From the NCBI GenBank assembly GCA_965219405.1, contig OZ244736.1, forward strand, positions 1,798,001 to 1,862,000: a stretch of DNA of 64,000 nucleotides, written 5' to 3'. The notes beneath the pieces were generated by a model. The model was not told the DNA's origin. It was given only the letters and a program-made list of their open reading frames with translations, and did no database searches. Every line of letters begins with the position of its first letter. Positions within the stretch are counted from its first letter, which is position 1. Below are positions 52,642 to 61,120 of this stretch, one piece after another. This DNA comes from VXMO01 sp965219405 (GTDB taxonomy: Bacteria; Chloroflexota; Dehalococcoidia; UBA6926). Position numbers and translations under genes: made by a program.

Positions 52642-53334
52642 ATGAACACCCACGATTCACCACAGAAGGAACCCTTGACGGCCTGCATTGTCGCAGGCGG
52701 ACGCATCACGCTGGGCGACCGCGTCAGGACAATCCTGCGAGAGAGCGCCATCATCATCGCCGCGGACCGCGGTCTGAACACGTGCCTTGATCTGAACATC
52801 ACGCCGACGGTTTGCATCGGGGATTTCGACTCGGCGTCGGACGATGCTGTACGTACCGCGCTTGAGCGTGGTTGGCCGGTGATTGAGCATCCGCCGGAGA
52901 AGGCGGCGACGGACGCTGAGCTGGCGGTGGATGAGGCAATCGCGAGGGGGGCAACGAGGATCCGCATCCTCGGAGGGCTGACGGGGCCGGACCGGCTGGA
53001 CCACGGAGCGGCGAACCTGATGCTGTTGGCACGGCCGGACTTGGGCGGAATTGATATCCGATTGGTTGATGAGTACCGGGAGGCGTTCGTCATCGGGAAG
53101 GGTGAATCCGCTTACGTTGCCGGTCAGCAAGGCGACTATGTGACGGTGCTGCCGCTCTCGGAGACTGGAGCGACGGTCACGACGTGGGGGCTCAAGTACG
53201 ATCTGCTTGGCATCTCATTGGCCTATGGCTCAACGCGCGGGGTGAGCAATGAGTTGGCGTGGCGGGAGGCGAACATCATCGTGGAAGAGGGGCGGGTGCT
53301 GGTGATGCAGGAGCGGGGTGGGTCCGGGGAGTAA
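52642..53334 (+). CDS. thiN: Thiamine pyrophosphokinase
   Basis: A 230-residue enzyme that converts thiamine and ATP to TPP. The active-site motif is CIGDFDSAS, KAATDAELAVDEA contains the Asp-dependent Mg/ATP site, and GGLTGPDRLDHGAANLMLL is the family signature. The neighbouring thiBPQ transporter (53458-57452) delivers thiamine and is controlled by a TPP riboswitch, so product feeds back on uptake. Convergent with thiQ. Confidence 0.93.
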   Translation: MNTHDSPQKEPLTACIVAGGRITLGDRVRTILRESAIIIAADRGLNTCLDLNITPTVCIGDFDSASDDAVRTALERGWPVIEHPPEKAATDAELAVDEAIARGATRIRILGGLTGPDRLDHGAANLMLLARPDLGGIDIRLVDEYREAFVIGKGESAYVAGQQGDYVTVLPLSETGATVTTWGLKYDLLGISLAYGSTRGVSNELAWREANIIVEEGRVLVMQERGGSGE

Positions 53335-53379
53335 GGGGTTAGAAGGCGGTGCGGAATCTGGCTGCACATTGTGATTCAG

Positions 53380-53399
53380 ATTCCCGCCTTCGCGGGAAT
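53380..53399. repeat. Repeat family A hairpin
   Basis: ATTCCCGC-CTTC-GCGGGAAT followed by GACGG, plus degenerate copies (GCGGGAATGACGG, GGAATGACGGG) up to 53448, between the convergent thiN and thiQ. Confidence 0.82.
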
Positions 53400-53457
53400 G
53401 ACGGTAGTGGAAGCGGGAATGACGGCAGTGGGTACGGAATGACGGGACGGTTGGGGG

Positions 53458-54522
53458 CTATTCCACCCAGTTGAGCAGGCGGGTTTGGTTCCAGTCTATG
53501 GTGACTGAGGTGGGTGTATAGGGTTGGGGGCGGGTGGCTGTAGCGCCGACGGGGACGCGGGCGCGGAGGGTCTCACCACGAATGTTCAGCGTTACGTCGT
53601 AGGTGCCGCCCTGGAGGGTGACGTCTTCGACTTTCGCGTCCGTACCGCCATGGCCGGGCGCGGCGAGTGTTACGGCCTCCGGGGGGATTAGGGCCGTGCA
53701 GTGGGGGGCGGCGGGGGTTTCGGCGGGTTGCCATGATCCGAGGGCACAGTGGGCTTCGTTGGCGCCGTCGGCTCTTGTTGAGACCTCGCATGGGAAGAGG
53801 TTTTCGTGGCCGAGGAAACGGGCGACGAACGGTGTCGCGGGGTTGAGCCACACATCCTCGGGCGGACCGTGCTGAACGGCTCTGCCGTGCTCCAGCACGA
53901 GGATATCGTCTGCGACTGCGAACGCTTCATCGTGGTCGTGGGTGACATAGATGAGGGTGACACCCTCGCGGTCGCGGATACGGCGGATCTCCTGCGCTAG
54001 CTGCTCGCGGAGGCGGCGGTCGAGCGCGCCTAACGGCTCATCGAGCATGAGGAGACGGGGACGGGGAGCAAGGGAACGTGCGAGGGCGACGCGTTGCTGC
54101 TCGCCGCCGGATATTGCATCGACGGAGCGGTCGGCGAGCGGCTCAATTCGCATCAGCTCCAGTAATTCATTGACACGATTCTGGATCGCTTCGGCCCCCC
54201 ACCGTTGGCTGCGTAGGCCGAAGGCGATATTGTCGCGGACGTTGAGATGGGGAAAGAGGGCGAGGTCCTGGTGCATGAGCCCAAATCCGCGGTGGTGGGG
54301 CGGCACGGCGACCAATGATTCGCCGTTCATGGTGATATCTCCGCCGTCCGGCGTTTCAAGCCCGGCGATGAGGCGGAGAAGGGTGCTCTTGCCGCAGCCG
54401 CTGGGGCCAAGCACGGCGAGGGATCTGCCTTCGGCCAAGTCAATCGTGACATCGGAGAGGGCGGGCGCCTGGGCGGCGTCGTAGGTCTTGGTTAGGTTGG
54501 TGACGGTCAGCAGGTTTGTCAT
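53458..54522 (-). CDS. thiQ: Thiamine ABC transporter ATPase (ThiQ)
   Basis: A 354-residue ATPase. Walker A is LGPSGCGKSTLLRL, signature ISGGEQQRVALARS, Walker B LLMLDEPLGALD, and a C-terminal TOBE-like region (about 250-350). It is longer than E. coli ThiQ, closer to the CUT/POT ATPases. The assignment to thiamine rests on the riboswitch and on the upstream permease and binding protein. The upstream stop is 2 bp before its ATG. Confidence 0.87.
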   Translation of the reverse strand: MTNLLTVTNLTKTYDAAQAPALSDVTIDLAEGRSLAVLGPSGCGKSTLLRLIAGLETPDGGDITMNGESLVAVPPHHRGFGLMHQDLALFPHLNVRDNIAFGLRSQRWGAEAIQNRVNELLELMRIEPLADRSVDAISGGEQQRVALARSLAPRPRLLMLDEPLGALDRRLREQLAQEIRRIRDREGVTLIYVTHDHDEAFAVADDILVLEHGRAVQHGPPEDVWLNPATPFVARFLGHENLFPCEVSTRADGANEAHCALGSWQPAETPAAPHCTALIPPEAVTLAAPGHGGTDAKVEDVTLQGGTYDVTLNIRGETLRARVPVGATATRPQPYTPTSVTIDWNQTRLLNWVE

Positions 54523-54524
54523 GG

Positions 54525-56183
54525 CTAGAATTCTCCCCAGCCACGGTAGCGGGCGCGCTCGATGAGGAAGAATCCTGCGCCGGCGACGACCATGAGGACG
54601 GTGCTCATGGCGAGTGCGCTCGCGAGGTTGATTGCGCCCGGGCGGGTCAGGTAATTGAGGATGGCAACAGGCATGGTTGTGTATTCGGGTCGGTTGAGGA
54701 GGAGCGTCGCGCCAAACTCGCCGAGGGAGACGGCGAACGCAAAGACGCTGCCAACGAGGATGGCCCGGGAGAGGATAGGGAGATCGACTCGCAGGGCGGC
54801 AGCAAGAGGGCTTGCTCCGAGTACGTGGGCGGCCTCTCGCAGGTGCGGGCGGATGGCCCGCATGGTTGAAAGGACGACGCGAATGACGAACGGATACGCG
54901 ATGAGGGTATGGGCAAGGATGATGGGCACGACGGTGGTTCGAACGTCGAACGCGCCGACTCTCAGACTGAGCAAGTAGCCGAGACCAAGTGTGACGGCTG
55001 AGACTCCGAGTGGAAGCATATAAAGGGCATCAAGAGGGTTTCGCCACCATGCTCTCGGATTTCGCAGGCCGTAGGCCGCAAGGACGCCGAGCGGCACGGC
55101 GAGTATGACCGTGACGGCGGCGAATGCAAGCGAGTTGCGAATGGCCGCCACCGGGGAGATGTAAAAGTATTCATTGCGGTCATTGGACATGATGGCCGTG
55201 TACCCATCCAGCCCGAGCCCATCAGGAGTGATGAATGAACGCAGGAGAAGCGCAAGAGGCGGGGAGAGGACGAGGAGCACGGAGGCGAGAGCGCCGATTC
55301 GCATGATGTGGTCCGCCTTTGAGAGGCCAGTGGCCGCCGGCGCGCCTTGAGCGCGGAGTCGGATGCGGGTGACGGCCGCAGATTGGAGTTTGACGTACGC
55401 CCAGAGCATGCCGAATGTCGCGATGAGCTGAGTGAGGGCGAGGGCGGCGGCGATGTGCGGCCTGAATAGCTTTGTCATGAGCGTGTAGATTTCGACTTCA
55501 AGCGTTGCGTGCTGTGGCGCGCCGAGAATGAGGATGATTCCGAAGCTTGTAAAGGTGAACAGGAAAATCAGGGCGGCGGCAGCAGCGATGGCAGGCAGCA
55601 AGAGCGGCAGCGTCACCTGAAAAAAGACACGGCGGGGTGATGCACCCAGCATGGCGGCGGCTTCCTGCACTGCGGGATCCATGTTCGCCCAGAAGGTGGA
55701 GATGAGCCGCACGACGATGGCGTATTCATAGACGACGTGGGCGATGAGGATGATGGCGAAGGTGTTGAGGAGTCTGATGGGCGGGTCATCGAGTCCAAAC
55801 AGACCCGTAAGAGCGTCGTTGGCCAGCCCTGACGGCCCGAGGAGGGAGAGCAGGCCAAGCGCCATCACGATGGGTGGAAGGATAAACGGAATCGTTATCG
55901 CGGCAAGAAGCGCGCTCCGCCCACGGAATCGGTGACGGGCGAAGACGTAGGCAGACGGGAGGCCGAACGCAAGCGCGAGGATGGTGGAGAGGGCCGCCTG
56001 CCACGCGGTGAAGATGAAGCGGCCCCTGAGATAGGGATCACTCGCCGCATCAATGAACGGTTGGAGAATGCCCTGCCCGTCCCAGCCGAGGCCGATACGC
56101 ATGATGCTGACAAGGGGCCAGGCGAAGGCCACCACCAGGAAGGTTAGCGGCAGGGCAACCCGTGCTATGCGCCACAGATTCAC
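54525..56183 (-). CDS. thiP: Thiamine ABC transporter permease (ThiP)
   Basis: A 552-residue double-unit permease with about 12 TM helices. Two EAA loops (EAAAMLGASPRRVFFQVTLPLL and EAAHVLGASPLAAALRVDLPIL) define two fused halves, as in ThiP/FbpB. The GTG at 56183 is favoured as start, preceded by AAGGG; a longer frame to 56279 has a low-complexity leader. The 153-bp gap to thiB contains no recognisable element. Confidence 0.88.
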   Translation of the reverse strand: MNLWRIARVALPLTFLVVAFAWPLVSIMRIGLGWDGQGILQPFIDAASDPYLRGRFIFTAWQAALSTILALAFGLPSAYVFARHRFRGRSALLAAITIPFILPPIVMALGLLSLLGPSGLANDALTGLFGLDDPPIRLLNTFAIILIAHVVYEYAIVVRLISTFWANMDPAVQEAAAMLGASPRRVFFQVTLPLLLPAIAAAAALIFLFTFTSFGIILILGAPQHATLEVEIYTLMTKLFRPHIAAALALTQLIATFGMLWAYVKLQSAAVTRIRLRAQGAPAATGLSKADHIMRIGALASVLLVLSPPLALLLRSFITPDGLGLDGYTAIMSNDRNEYFYISPVAAIRNSLAFAAVTVILAVPLGVLAAYGLRNPRAWWRNPLDALYMLPLGVSAVTLGLGYLLSLRVGAFDVRTTVVPIILAHTLIAYPFVIRVVLSTMRAIRPHLREAAHVLGASPLAAALRVDLPILSRAILVGSVFAFAVSLGEFGATLLLNRPEYTTMPVAILNYLTRPGAINLASALAMSTVLMVVAGAGFFLIERARYRGWGEF

Positions 56184-56336
56184 TTGACTACCCTTCACTT
56201 CATCCGCCAATTCGGGGCGGTGTCTTGCTCTCGGCAGGCATGCAAGAAATGGGCGGGGGACCGCTCTCCAACCCCCCATTAAAGCGGCACCCCATGTGAG
56301 CCAGCGTCAAACCGACCAACTTTTTTACAGCGGCGT

Positions 56337-57452
56337 TTAGTTCCTCATCAGTGCGATCCATTCATCGATCCAGCGTTCACGGTTTTCCGCAATCGTGCCG
56401 GGACTGAGCAGCGCCGGATCATCCGGGATAGGGGCGAATTCGAATACGTCCGGCAGTTCGGCCTGTTCGTTCGCGGGATAGACCCACATAAGGGTGGGAA
56501 AGTCTTCCTGGAATCTTTGATCCATCACAAAGTCCACGAATTGCTGCGCAAGCTCCTTGTTGCGTACACCGTCCAGGATGCCTATGCCCTCAATCTGGAG
56601 AAAGGCGGAATTGTCGCCCACCACGTTGGCGGTTGGCGGCTCCGTCAACGCGCCCTCGGAGTAGAAGACCTCCGCAGCGGGGCTGGTCATGTAGCTGACG
56701 ACGATGGGACGATCGCCCTCATAGAGCGAGAAGGCCGTGTAATAGGCATCAGTCCATCCGTCAGTGATGAGAACTTCGTTTTCATGCAAGTCCGTCCAGT
56801 AGTCTTGCCACGTGTAATCCCCGTCCTCACCGAACGCGGAAACAGTTGCCAGGAGGAAGGCGAGGCCGGGCGACGAGGTAGCAGGATTCTGGACGGCAGT
56901 CAGCCCGCGATACTGCGGGTTTGTAAGAGATTCGAGGTTTTCCGGAGGAGCGATGCCCTGTTCGTCAAACCACGCGATGTGGTAGTTCAGTGCGACGAAA
57001 CCATAGTCGACGGGCATGACGTGGTTGGAGGAGTCGAGTTGATACTCACTCGGCACCTTGTCGAGCATGGGCGACCGGTATTCGATGAAAATCTCCTCGT
57101 CCAGAGCCCTGCCAAGGAACGTGTTGTCGATGCCGTACAGAAGATCGGCAGTGGGCGCGTCCTTAGCCAGGATGGCCTTGGTGAGCGTTTCACCGGCATC
57201 ACCGGACTTGAGGATTGTCACCGTGGCATCATGCTCTTCCTCGAACTCCGCAATGACGTCCTCGCTGATATTGAAGCTGTCATGGGACATGATGATGAGG
57301 TCGCGCGGCGCGTCTTCAGTGTTGATGCTAATACTGACGTTGTCACAGGCAACGCCGAGCGTCGCCAGGACGACGACAAGCACGACTGCTGCCGTTCGGA
57401 GCAGCCACCCTCCGCGCCTTTGCCGTGAAAACCTTGCCGTCGTTCGATCCAT
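56337..57452 (-). CDS. thiB: Thiamine ABC transporter substrate-binding lipoprotein (ThiB)
   Basis: A 371-residue protein with a lipoprotein signal (LATLGVAC lipobox, Cys about 35) and a periplasmic-binding fold: LIIMSHDSFNISEDVIAEFE at the start and LLYGIDNTFLGRAL. The PADLL/DSF pattern and the neighbourhood match ThiB. GGGGGA precedes the ATG at 57452. It is the first coding gene after the TPP riboswitch. Confidence 0.88.
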   Translation of the reverse strand: MDRTTARFSRQRRGGWLLRTAAVVLVVVLATLGVACDNVSISINTEDAPRDLIIMSHDSFNISEDVIAEFEEEHDATVTILKSGDAGETLTKAILAKDAPTADLLYGIDNTFLGRALDEEIFIEYRSPMLDKVPSEYQLDSSNHVMPVDYGFVALNYHIAWFDEQGIAPPENLESLTNPQYRGLTAVQNPATSSPGLAFLLATVSAFGEDGDYTWQDYWTDLHENEVLITDGWTDAYYTAFSLYEGDRPIVVSYMTSPAAEVFYSEGALTEPPTANVVGDNSAFLQIEGIGILDGVRNKELAQQFVDFVMDQRFQEDFPTLMWVYPANEQAELPDVFEFAPIPDDPALLSPGTIAENRERWIDEWIALMRN

Positions 57453-57476
57453 AACTATTCCCCCAAGACCCTCATC

Positions 57477-57508
57477 AAAAAAACAAAGCCGCTGAACATG
57501 TCAGCGGC
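57477..57508 (-). terminator. Intrinsic terminator of the TPP riboswitch
   Basis: On the minus strand GCCGCTGA-CATGT-TCAGCGGC is an 8-bp hairpin followed by TTTGTTTTTTT. It sits between the TPP aptamer and the thiB start, the expected place for ligand-induced transcription termination. Confidence 0.88.
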
Positions 57509-57544
57509 GTTCATTGGAATCCGGAAATGCCAAGGCATCTCCGC

Positions 57545-57640
57545 AGCCTCTTCCCTCCGCTGGCATTACCCAGCTCAGGTTCCGACGGTCGCCCCGATCC
57601 CAATGTCGGGGCCTCTCAGCCGGGCACACCCAGCTCCCGC
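57545..57640 (-). promoter_or_regulatory. TPP riboswitch (THI element)
   Basis: The minus-strand transcript carries the conserved TPP-aptamer signatures: GGCTGAGAGG (CTGAGA at 57614-57619) and, after a variable P3 arm, CCTGAGCTGGGTAATGCCAG then CGGAGGGA (57552-57560). These match the thi-box consensus. It precedes the terminator and thiBPQ. At high TPP transcription is expected to stop before thiB. Confidence 0.95.
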
Positions 57641-57670
57641 AAGACCCGTATTCAGTTGTTACTGGCGCGC

Positions 57671-57699
57671 AGTATACATACCAAGACAGGCGCTGTCCA
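57671..57699 (-). promoter_or_regulatory. Sigma70-type promoter of the thiamine operon
   Basis: On the minus strand TGGACA (57694-57699) and TATACT (57671-57676) are separated by exactly 17 bp, each one mismatch from consensus. The start of transcription is expected near 57664, about 25 nt before the riboswitch aptamer. Predicted, not tested. Confidence 0.75.
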
Positions 57700-57784
57700 T
57701 CAACCCCGCCAACCGTTCGCCAAATCGTTAGAATGTTCGGTAATGGACGGAGCACACATGACCATGCTGTACGCGGTTTAAGAC

Positions 57785-58729
57785 ATGTTCAAGGGAGCCC
57801 GACCAACGGATTTTGCCGGCCTGCTCGGGCTGGCATCCCGCCCCACAACCGACCACGCTTTCCCGTATACGCAGTTGGGGAAGGAGAGGGGGGTTGAGCG
57901 ATCGATCGCACGAATCGTGGGCACAGCCTCCCTGCCGAGAAAGGGCGAGACGCTTGGTCTTGTCCTCAAGGATGGCAAGAGGCCGGGCGGACTAGCCGTC
58001 GTCCGGGGCACGGAGGGCGGTTCTTCATGGGAAATCGAGCATCTGCTTGTGCCACCGGACGCGGAAGGGCTATGCGCGGAACTGTTGCCACAACTCGACA
58101 GGATGCTGCGTCCCAAGAAAGGGACGACTATCTTTCTTCGGGTCTCGGACGATAGCCCAATCCTGGAGTCGGTGGGCAGCGCCGGTTTTCGGGGTTACGC
58201 GGAGGAAGAGCTCTTCGTGCGGCCTGCCGGAGATCGGGCGATGCGTGAGATTCCGGCCACCGTCAGCATCAAGGTTCTTACGGAACCCGCGGATTTCCGG
58301 TTATTCCGTCTCCACACATCATGGGCGCCTGTTGAGATGCGCGCGGCGGACGGTATGACGGTGCGTGAGTGGCAGGAGTCGTTGGCGACGCGGTGGATCG
58401 ACGTGCGCAAGACAACGGACATTGTGGCGTCCGCGGACGGCGTGGAGCAGATCGGGTGGGTGAGATTCGGACAGGTAGGCTCCAACTCGGTGATAGCCCG
58501 ATGCGCAGTATCTCCCGAACAACCTGAGGCGGTCGAGGCGCTGATTGAGTCAGTCATCCAGTCATCCGGCCGTTCACGGACGATTATGTTCCTGACTCCT
58601 ACTCACGATGCGGCCACCGCCCGGGCTTTGATGTCGCGTGGATTCCGCTCGGAGGCGACGTACAAGAGCTTTGCCTGCCAGATGGGGCAACGAGTTCTTG
58701 AGGGCGCATTCGCACCCGTAGGCCTTTAG
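57785..58729 (+). CDS. GNAT-like protein, unknown substrate
   Basis: A 314-residue protein with two GNAT-like halves. A central segment EIEHLLVPPDAEGLCAELL and later IARCAVSPEQPEAVEALIES resemble acetyl-CoA-binding strands, and FLTPTHDAATARALMSRGFRS the final GNAT beta hairpin. Acetyltransferase activity is uncertain. The start near 57785 is well separated from the divergent thiamine promoter. Located before the AAA-R3H gene. Confidence 0.6.
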   Translation: MFKGARPTDFAGLLGLASRPTTDHAFPYTQLGKERGVERSIARIVGTASLPRKGETLGLVLKDGKRPGGLAVVRGTEGGSSWEIEHLLVPPDAEGLCAELLPQLDRMLRPKKGTTIFLRVSDDSPILESVGSAGFRGYAEEELFVRPAGDRAMREIPATVSIKVLTEPADFRLFRLHTSWAPVEMRAADGMTVREWQESLATRWIDVRKTTDIVASADGVEQIGWVRFGQVGSNSVIARCAVSPEQPEAVEALIESVIQSSGRSRTIMFLTPTHDAATARALMSRGFRSEATYKSFACQMGQRVLEGAFAPVGL

Positions 58730-58803
58730 CGCGGATGGCAGAATTTCTGGCGCGCGTGCGGTAAGCTCAAAGCAGGATCTTCGGGGGCGAAAGGGGAACA
58801 CGT

Positions 58804-60405
58804 TTGGAGCAGCAGGTCTACATTGCCAGCGAGTCGGAAACCGACGATATGGAGGCGCTTTTCTCCGCTCTTCCGCCGCGCATCTCCATCCCCCTTCGCA
58901 CCCACGGCAACTCCGGTCAGCTCCTCGAGATTGTGCTGGACCTTGGCCGCAAACCGGAGGCCCGCTTTCTTGATGCCGAGATTGAGTTGAGCGACTCAGA
59001 GATCACGTCAGAGGATCTCGATTACATCGTGGGGCACGTCGGCGAGTTCAACGACGACAACCGCGCGGGGATCGAACGAACACTGCATCGGATTTCGGCG
59101 ATCAAGAACCGTCAGGGGCGCGTTGTGGGGATCACGTGCCGCGTGGGGCGGGCGATCTTCGGAACGATCAAGATTATCGAGGACCTCATCACGGACGGCG
59201 GTAATATCCTGTTGCTTGGGCGTCCCGGCATCGGCAAGACGACGATGCTCCGCGAGGTGGCGCGCGTTCTCGCGGATGATGCGCTACGACGTGTGATCAT
59301 TGTTGATACGTCCAACGAGATTGCCGGGGACGGGGATATTCCGCATCCCTCGTTGGGACATGCACGACGTATGCAGGTGCCGCAGCCGCATCAACAGCAC
59401 CGGGTGATGATTGAGGCAGTGGAGAACCACATGCCGGAGGTCATCATCATCGATGAGATCGGCACGGAGGCGGAGGCCGCCGCCGCACGCACGATAGCGG
59501 AACGCGGCGTGCAGCTCATCGGCACCGCTCACGGAAACCGGCTGGATAATCTCGTTCAAAATCCAACGCTTGCGGACCTGGTGGGCGGGATACAGGCCGT
59601 AACACTGGGCGATGAGGAGGCGCGGCGACGGCGGACACGCAAGACGGTCCTGGAGCGCAAGGCGCCTCCGACGTTCAACGTGGTTGTGGAGATTCGCAGC
59701 CGCACCGAGGTGGCAGTTCACGCGGACGTGGCGCGGACCGTGGACATGATGCTGCGCGGCGCGCCGGCGCGGCCGCAGACCAGAAAGATCAGCGACGAAG
59801 GGGCGGTTGAGGAAACCGAGGGCGACCAGGAATCGTTTGGGTTAATCGGCGCAGGCCGCCCGACCTACCAGATGGACGAGGAACGAGAGCTGGACGAATC
59901 CCGCGAGGCGGACTACCGGCGGACATCCGCCGATGTCTTCGCACACGGTATCGGGCGGGGAAAGCTTGAGGAAACGTTGTACACGCTGAGCCTCCCGTTT
60001 CGCGTGGTTGATTCGATCAGTTCCGCAGACGTGATGCTGACGACGAAGCAGTTGTACCGTCGGCGCACACCGGCGGTGCGGTCCGCGGAGGAGAACCACG
60101 TTCCGGTGTACGTGCTTCGGAAGAATACGCCGACGCAGCTTGAACAGGCGCTGCAGGCCATCGCGCATTCACGCGGTATTGCGGAGGACATCGAGTCGAT
60201 CCTGGAGGACACGGAGGAATCGCTGCAACGGGTTCTGGCCGGGGACATGGATGAGATCGAATTGAGGCCACAGAATGCGTATATCCGCAGGCTCCAGCAC
60301 CAGATGGCGCAAGAGGCGAGCCTGCAATCGCATTCAAATGGTCGGGAGCCGAACCGGCGCGTTCGGGTCTATCGGGCGAGCGAAGCCGTCGGAGCCGGAC
60401 GCTAA
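58804..60405 (+). CDS. AAA ATPase with R3H domain (SpoIIIAA/Ycf45-like)
   Basis: A 533-residue ATPase related to SpoIIIAA and plastid Ycf45. Walker A is LLLGRPGIGKTTMLREV, IVDTSNEIAGDGDIPHPSLG is the family motif, Walker B VIIIDEIGTEAEAAAARTI. The C-terminal R3H-type domain is in NAYIRRLQHQMAQEASL with Arg-x3-His; it probably binds single-stranded nucleic acid. TTG start supported by AAAGGGGAAC upstream. Tmk follows 7 bp after the stop. Confidence 0.9.
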   Translation: MEQQVYIASESETDDMEALFSALPPRISIPLRTHGNSGQLLEIVLDLGRKPEARFLDAEIELSDSEITSEDLDYIVGHVGEFNDDNRAGIERTLHRISAIKNRQGRVVGITCRVGRAIFGTIKIIEDLITDGGNILLLGRPGIGKTTMLREVARVLADDALRRVIIVDTSNEIAGDGDIPHPSLGHARRMQVPQPHQQHRVMIEAVENHMPEVIIIDEIGTEAEAAAARTIAERGVQLIGTAHGNRLDNLVQNPTLADLVGGIQAVTLGDEEARRRRTRKTVLERKAPPTFNVVVEIRSRTEVAVHADVARTVDMMLRGAPARPQTRKISDEGAVEETEGDQESFGLIGAGRPTYQMDEERELDESREADYRRTSADVFAHGIGRGKLEETLYTLSLPFRVVDSISSADVMLTTKQLYRRRTPAVRSAEENHVPVYVLRKNTPTQLEQALQAIAHSRGIAEDIESILEDTEESLQRVLAGDMDEIELRPQNAYIRRLQHQMAQEASLQSHSNGREPNRRVRVYRASEAVGAGR

Positions 60406-60412
60406 CGCAGCC

Positions 60413-61105
60413 GTGGGTATTTTCATCACGTTTGAGGGATGCGACGGCGCCGGCAAGACGACGCAGGCGAAGCTGCTCGCCACGAAACTCGGACAGACAC
60501 ACGACGTGCTATCACTTTATGAGCCGGGGGGCACCTCACTCGGGGAGCTTGTCCATTCATATGTGAGAAGCCACGGTTCCGGCGAGATTCAGGAGGCGGA
60601 AATCGCGCAGGCCAAGTTTGATGGGTTGAAGGACTTTGACGCGCGGGTTGATCCCATCGCGGAGTTGTTCCTGTTCGCGGCGGCGCGGGCGCAGTTGGTT
60701 TCGGAAGTGATTCGGCCTGCGCTTGAGCAGGGGCAAGCTGTCATCTGCGACCGCTTTGCGGATTCGACGACGGCGTACCAGGGTTATGGCCGGGAGTTGT
60801 CGATTGAGCAGGTGGACAAGATGAATGAGGTGGCGACGGGCGGCCTCAAGCCGCATCTCACCATTCTGCTAGACATTGATGCCGACGCCGGCCTTGCTCG
60901 TGTGCCGGAGAAGAAGGACCGCATGGAGAAACAGGCGCGCGACTTTCATCGGCGGGTGCGTGACGGGTATCTGAAGATCGCCGAACAAGACCCGGATCGT
61001 TTCCTTACGGTGGATGCGATGCAGCCCGCCAAGGACGTTCAAGCACAGATATGGAATCGCGTTGAGCGTCTACTCAGCCCCCAAGCCGCGCAAAGACTTC
61101 TCTAG
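60413..61105 (+). CDS. tmk: Thymidylate kinase
   Basis: A 230-residue dTMP kinase. The P-loop is FEGCDGAGKTTQAK, the DR motif is VICDRFADSTTAYQGYGREL, and lid Arg residues are in RMEKQARDFHRRVRDGYL. About 15-20 residues more than usual lie between the GELVHSYVRS and AELFLFAAARAQ segments. The GTG at 60413 is chosen since VGIFITFEG is the proper start; a longer frame overlaps the ATPase gene. Confidence 0.92.
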   Translation: MGIFITFEGCDGAGKTTQAKLLATKLGQTHDVLSLYEPGGTSLGELVHSYVRSHGSGEIQEAEIAQAKFDGLKDFDARVDPIAELFLFAAARAQLVSEVIRPALEQGQAVICDRFADSTTAYQGYGRELSIEQVDKMNEVATGGLKPHLTILLDIDADAGLARVPEKKDRMEKQARDFHRRVRDGYLKIAEQDPDRFLTVDAMQPAKDVQAQIWNRVERLLSPQAAQRLL

Positions 61106-61120
61106 ACACATCACACAGCC

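Noticed and set aside
56184..56336. Additional gene or regulatory element between thiB and thiP
   Set aside because: Only a weak leader frame is present, and no hairpin or conserved motif was found.
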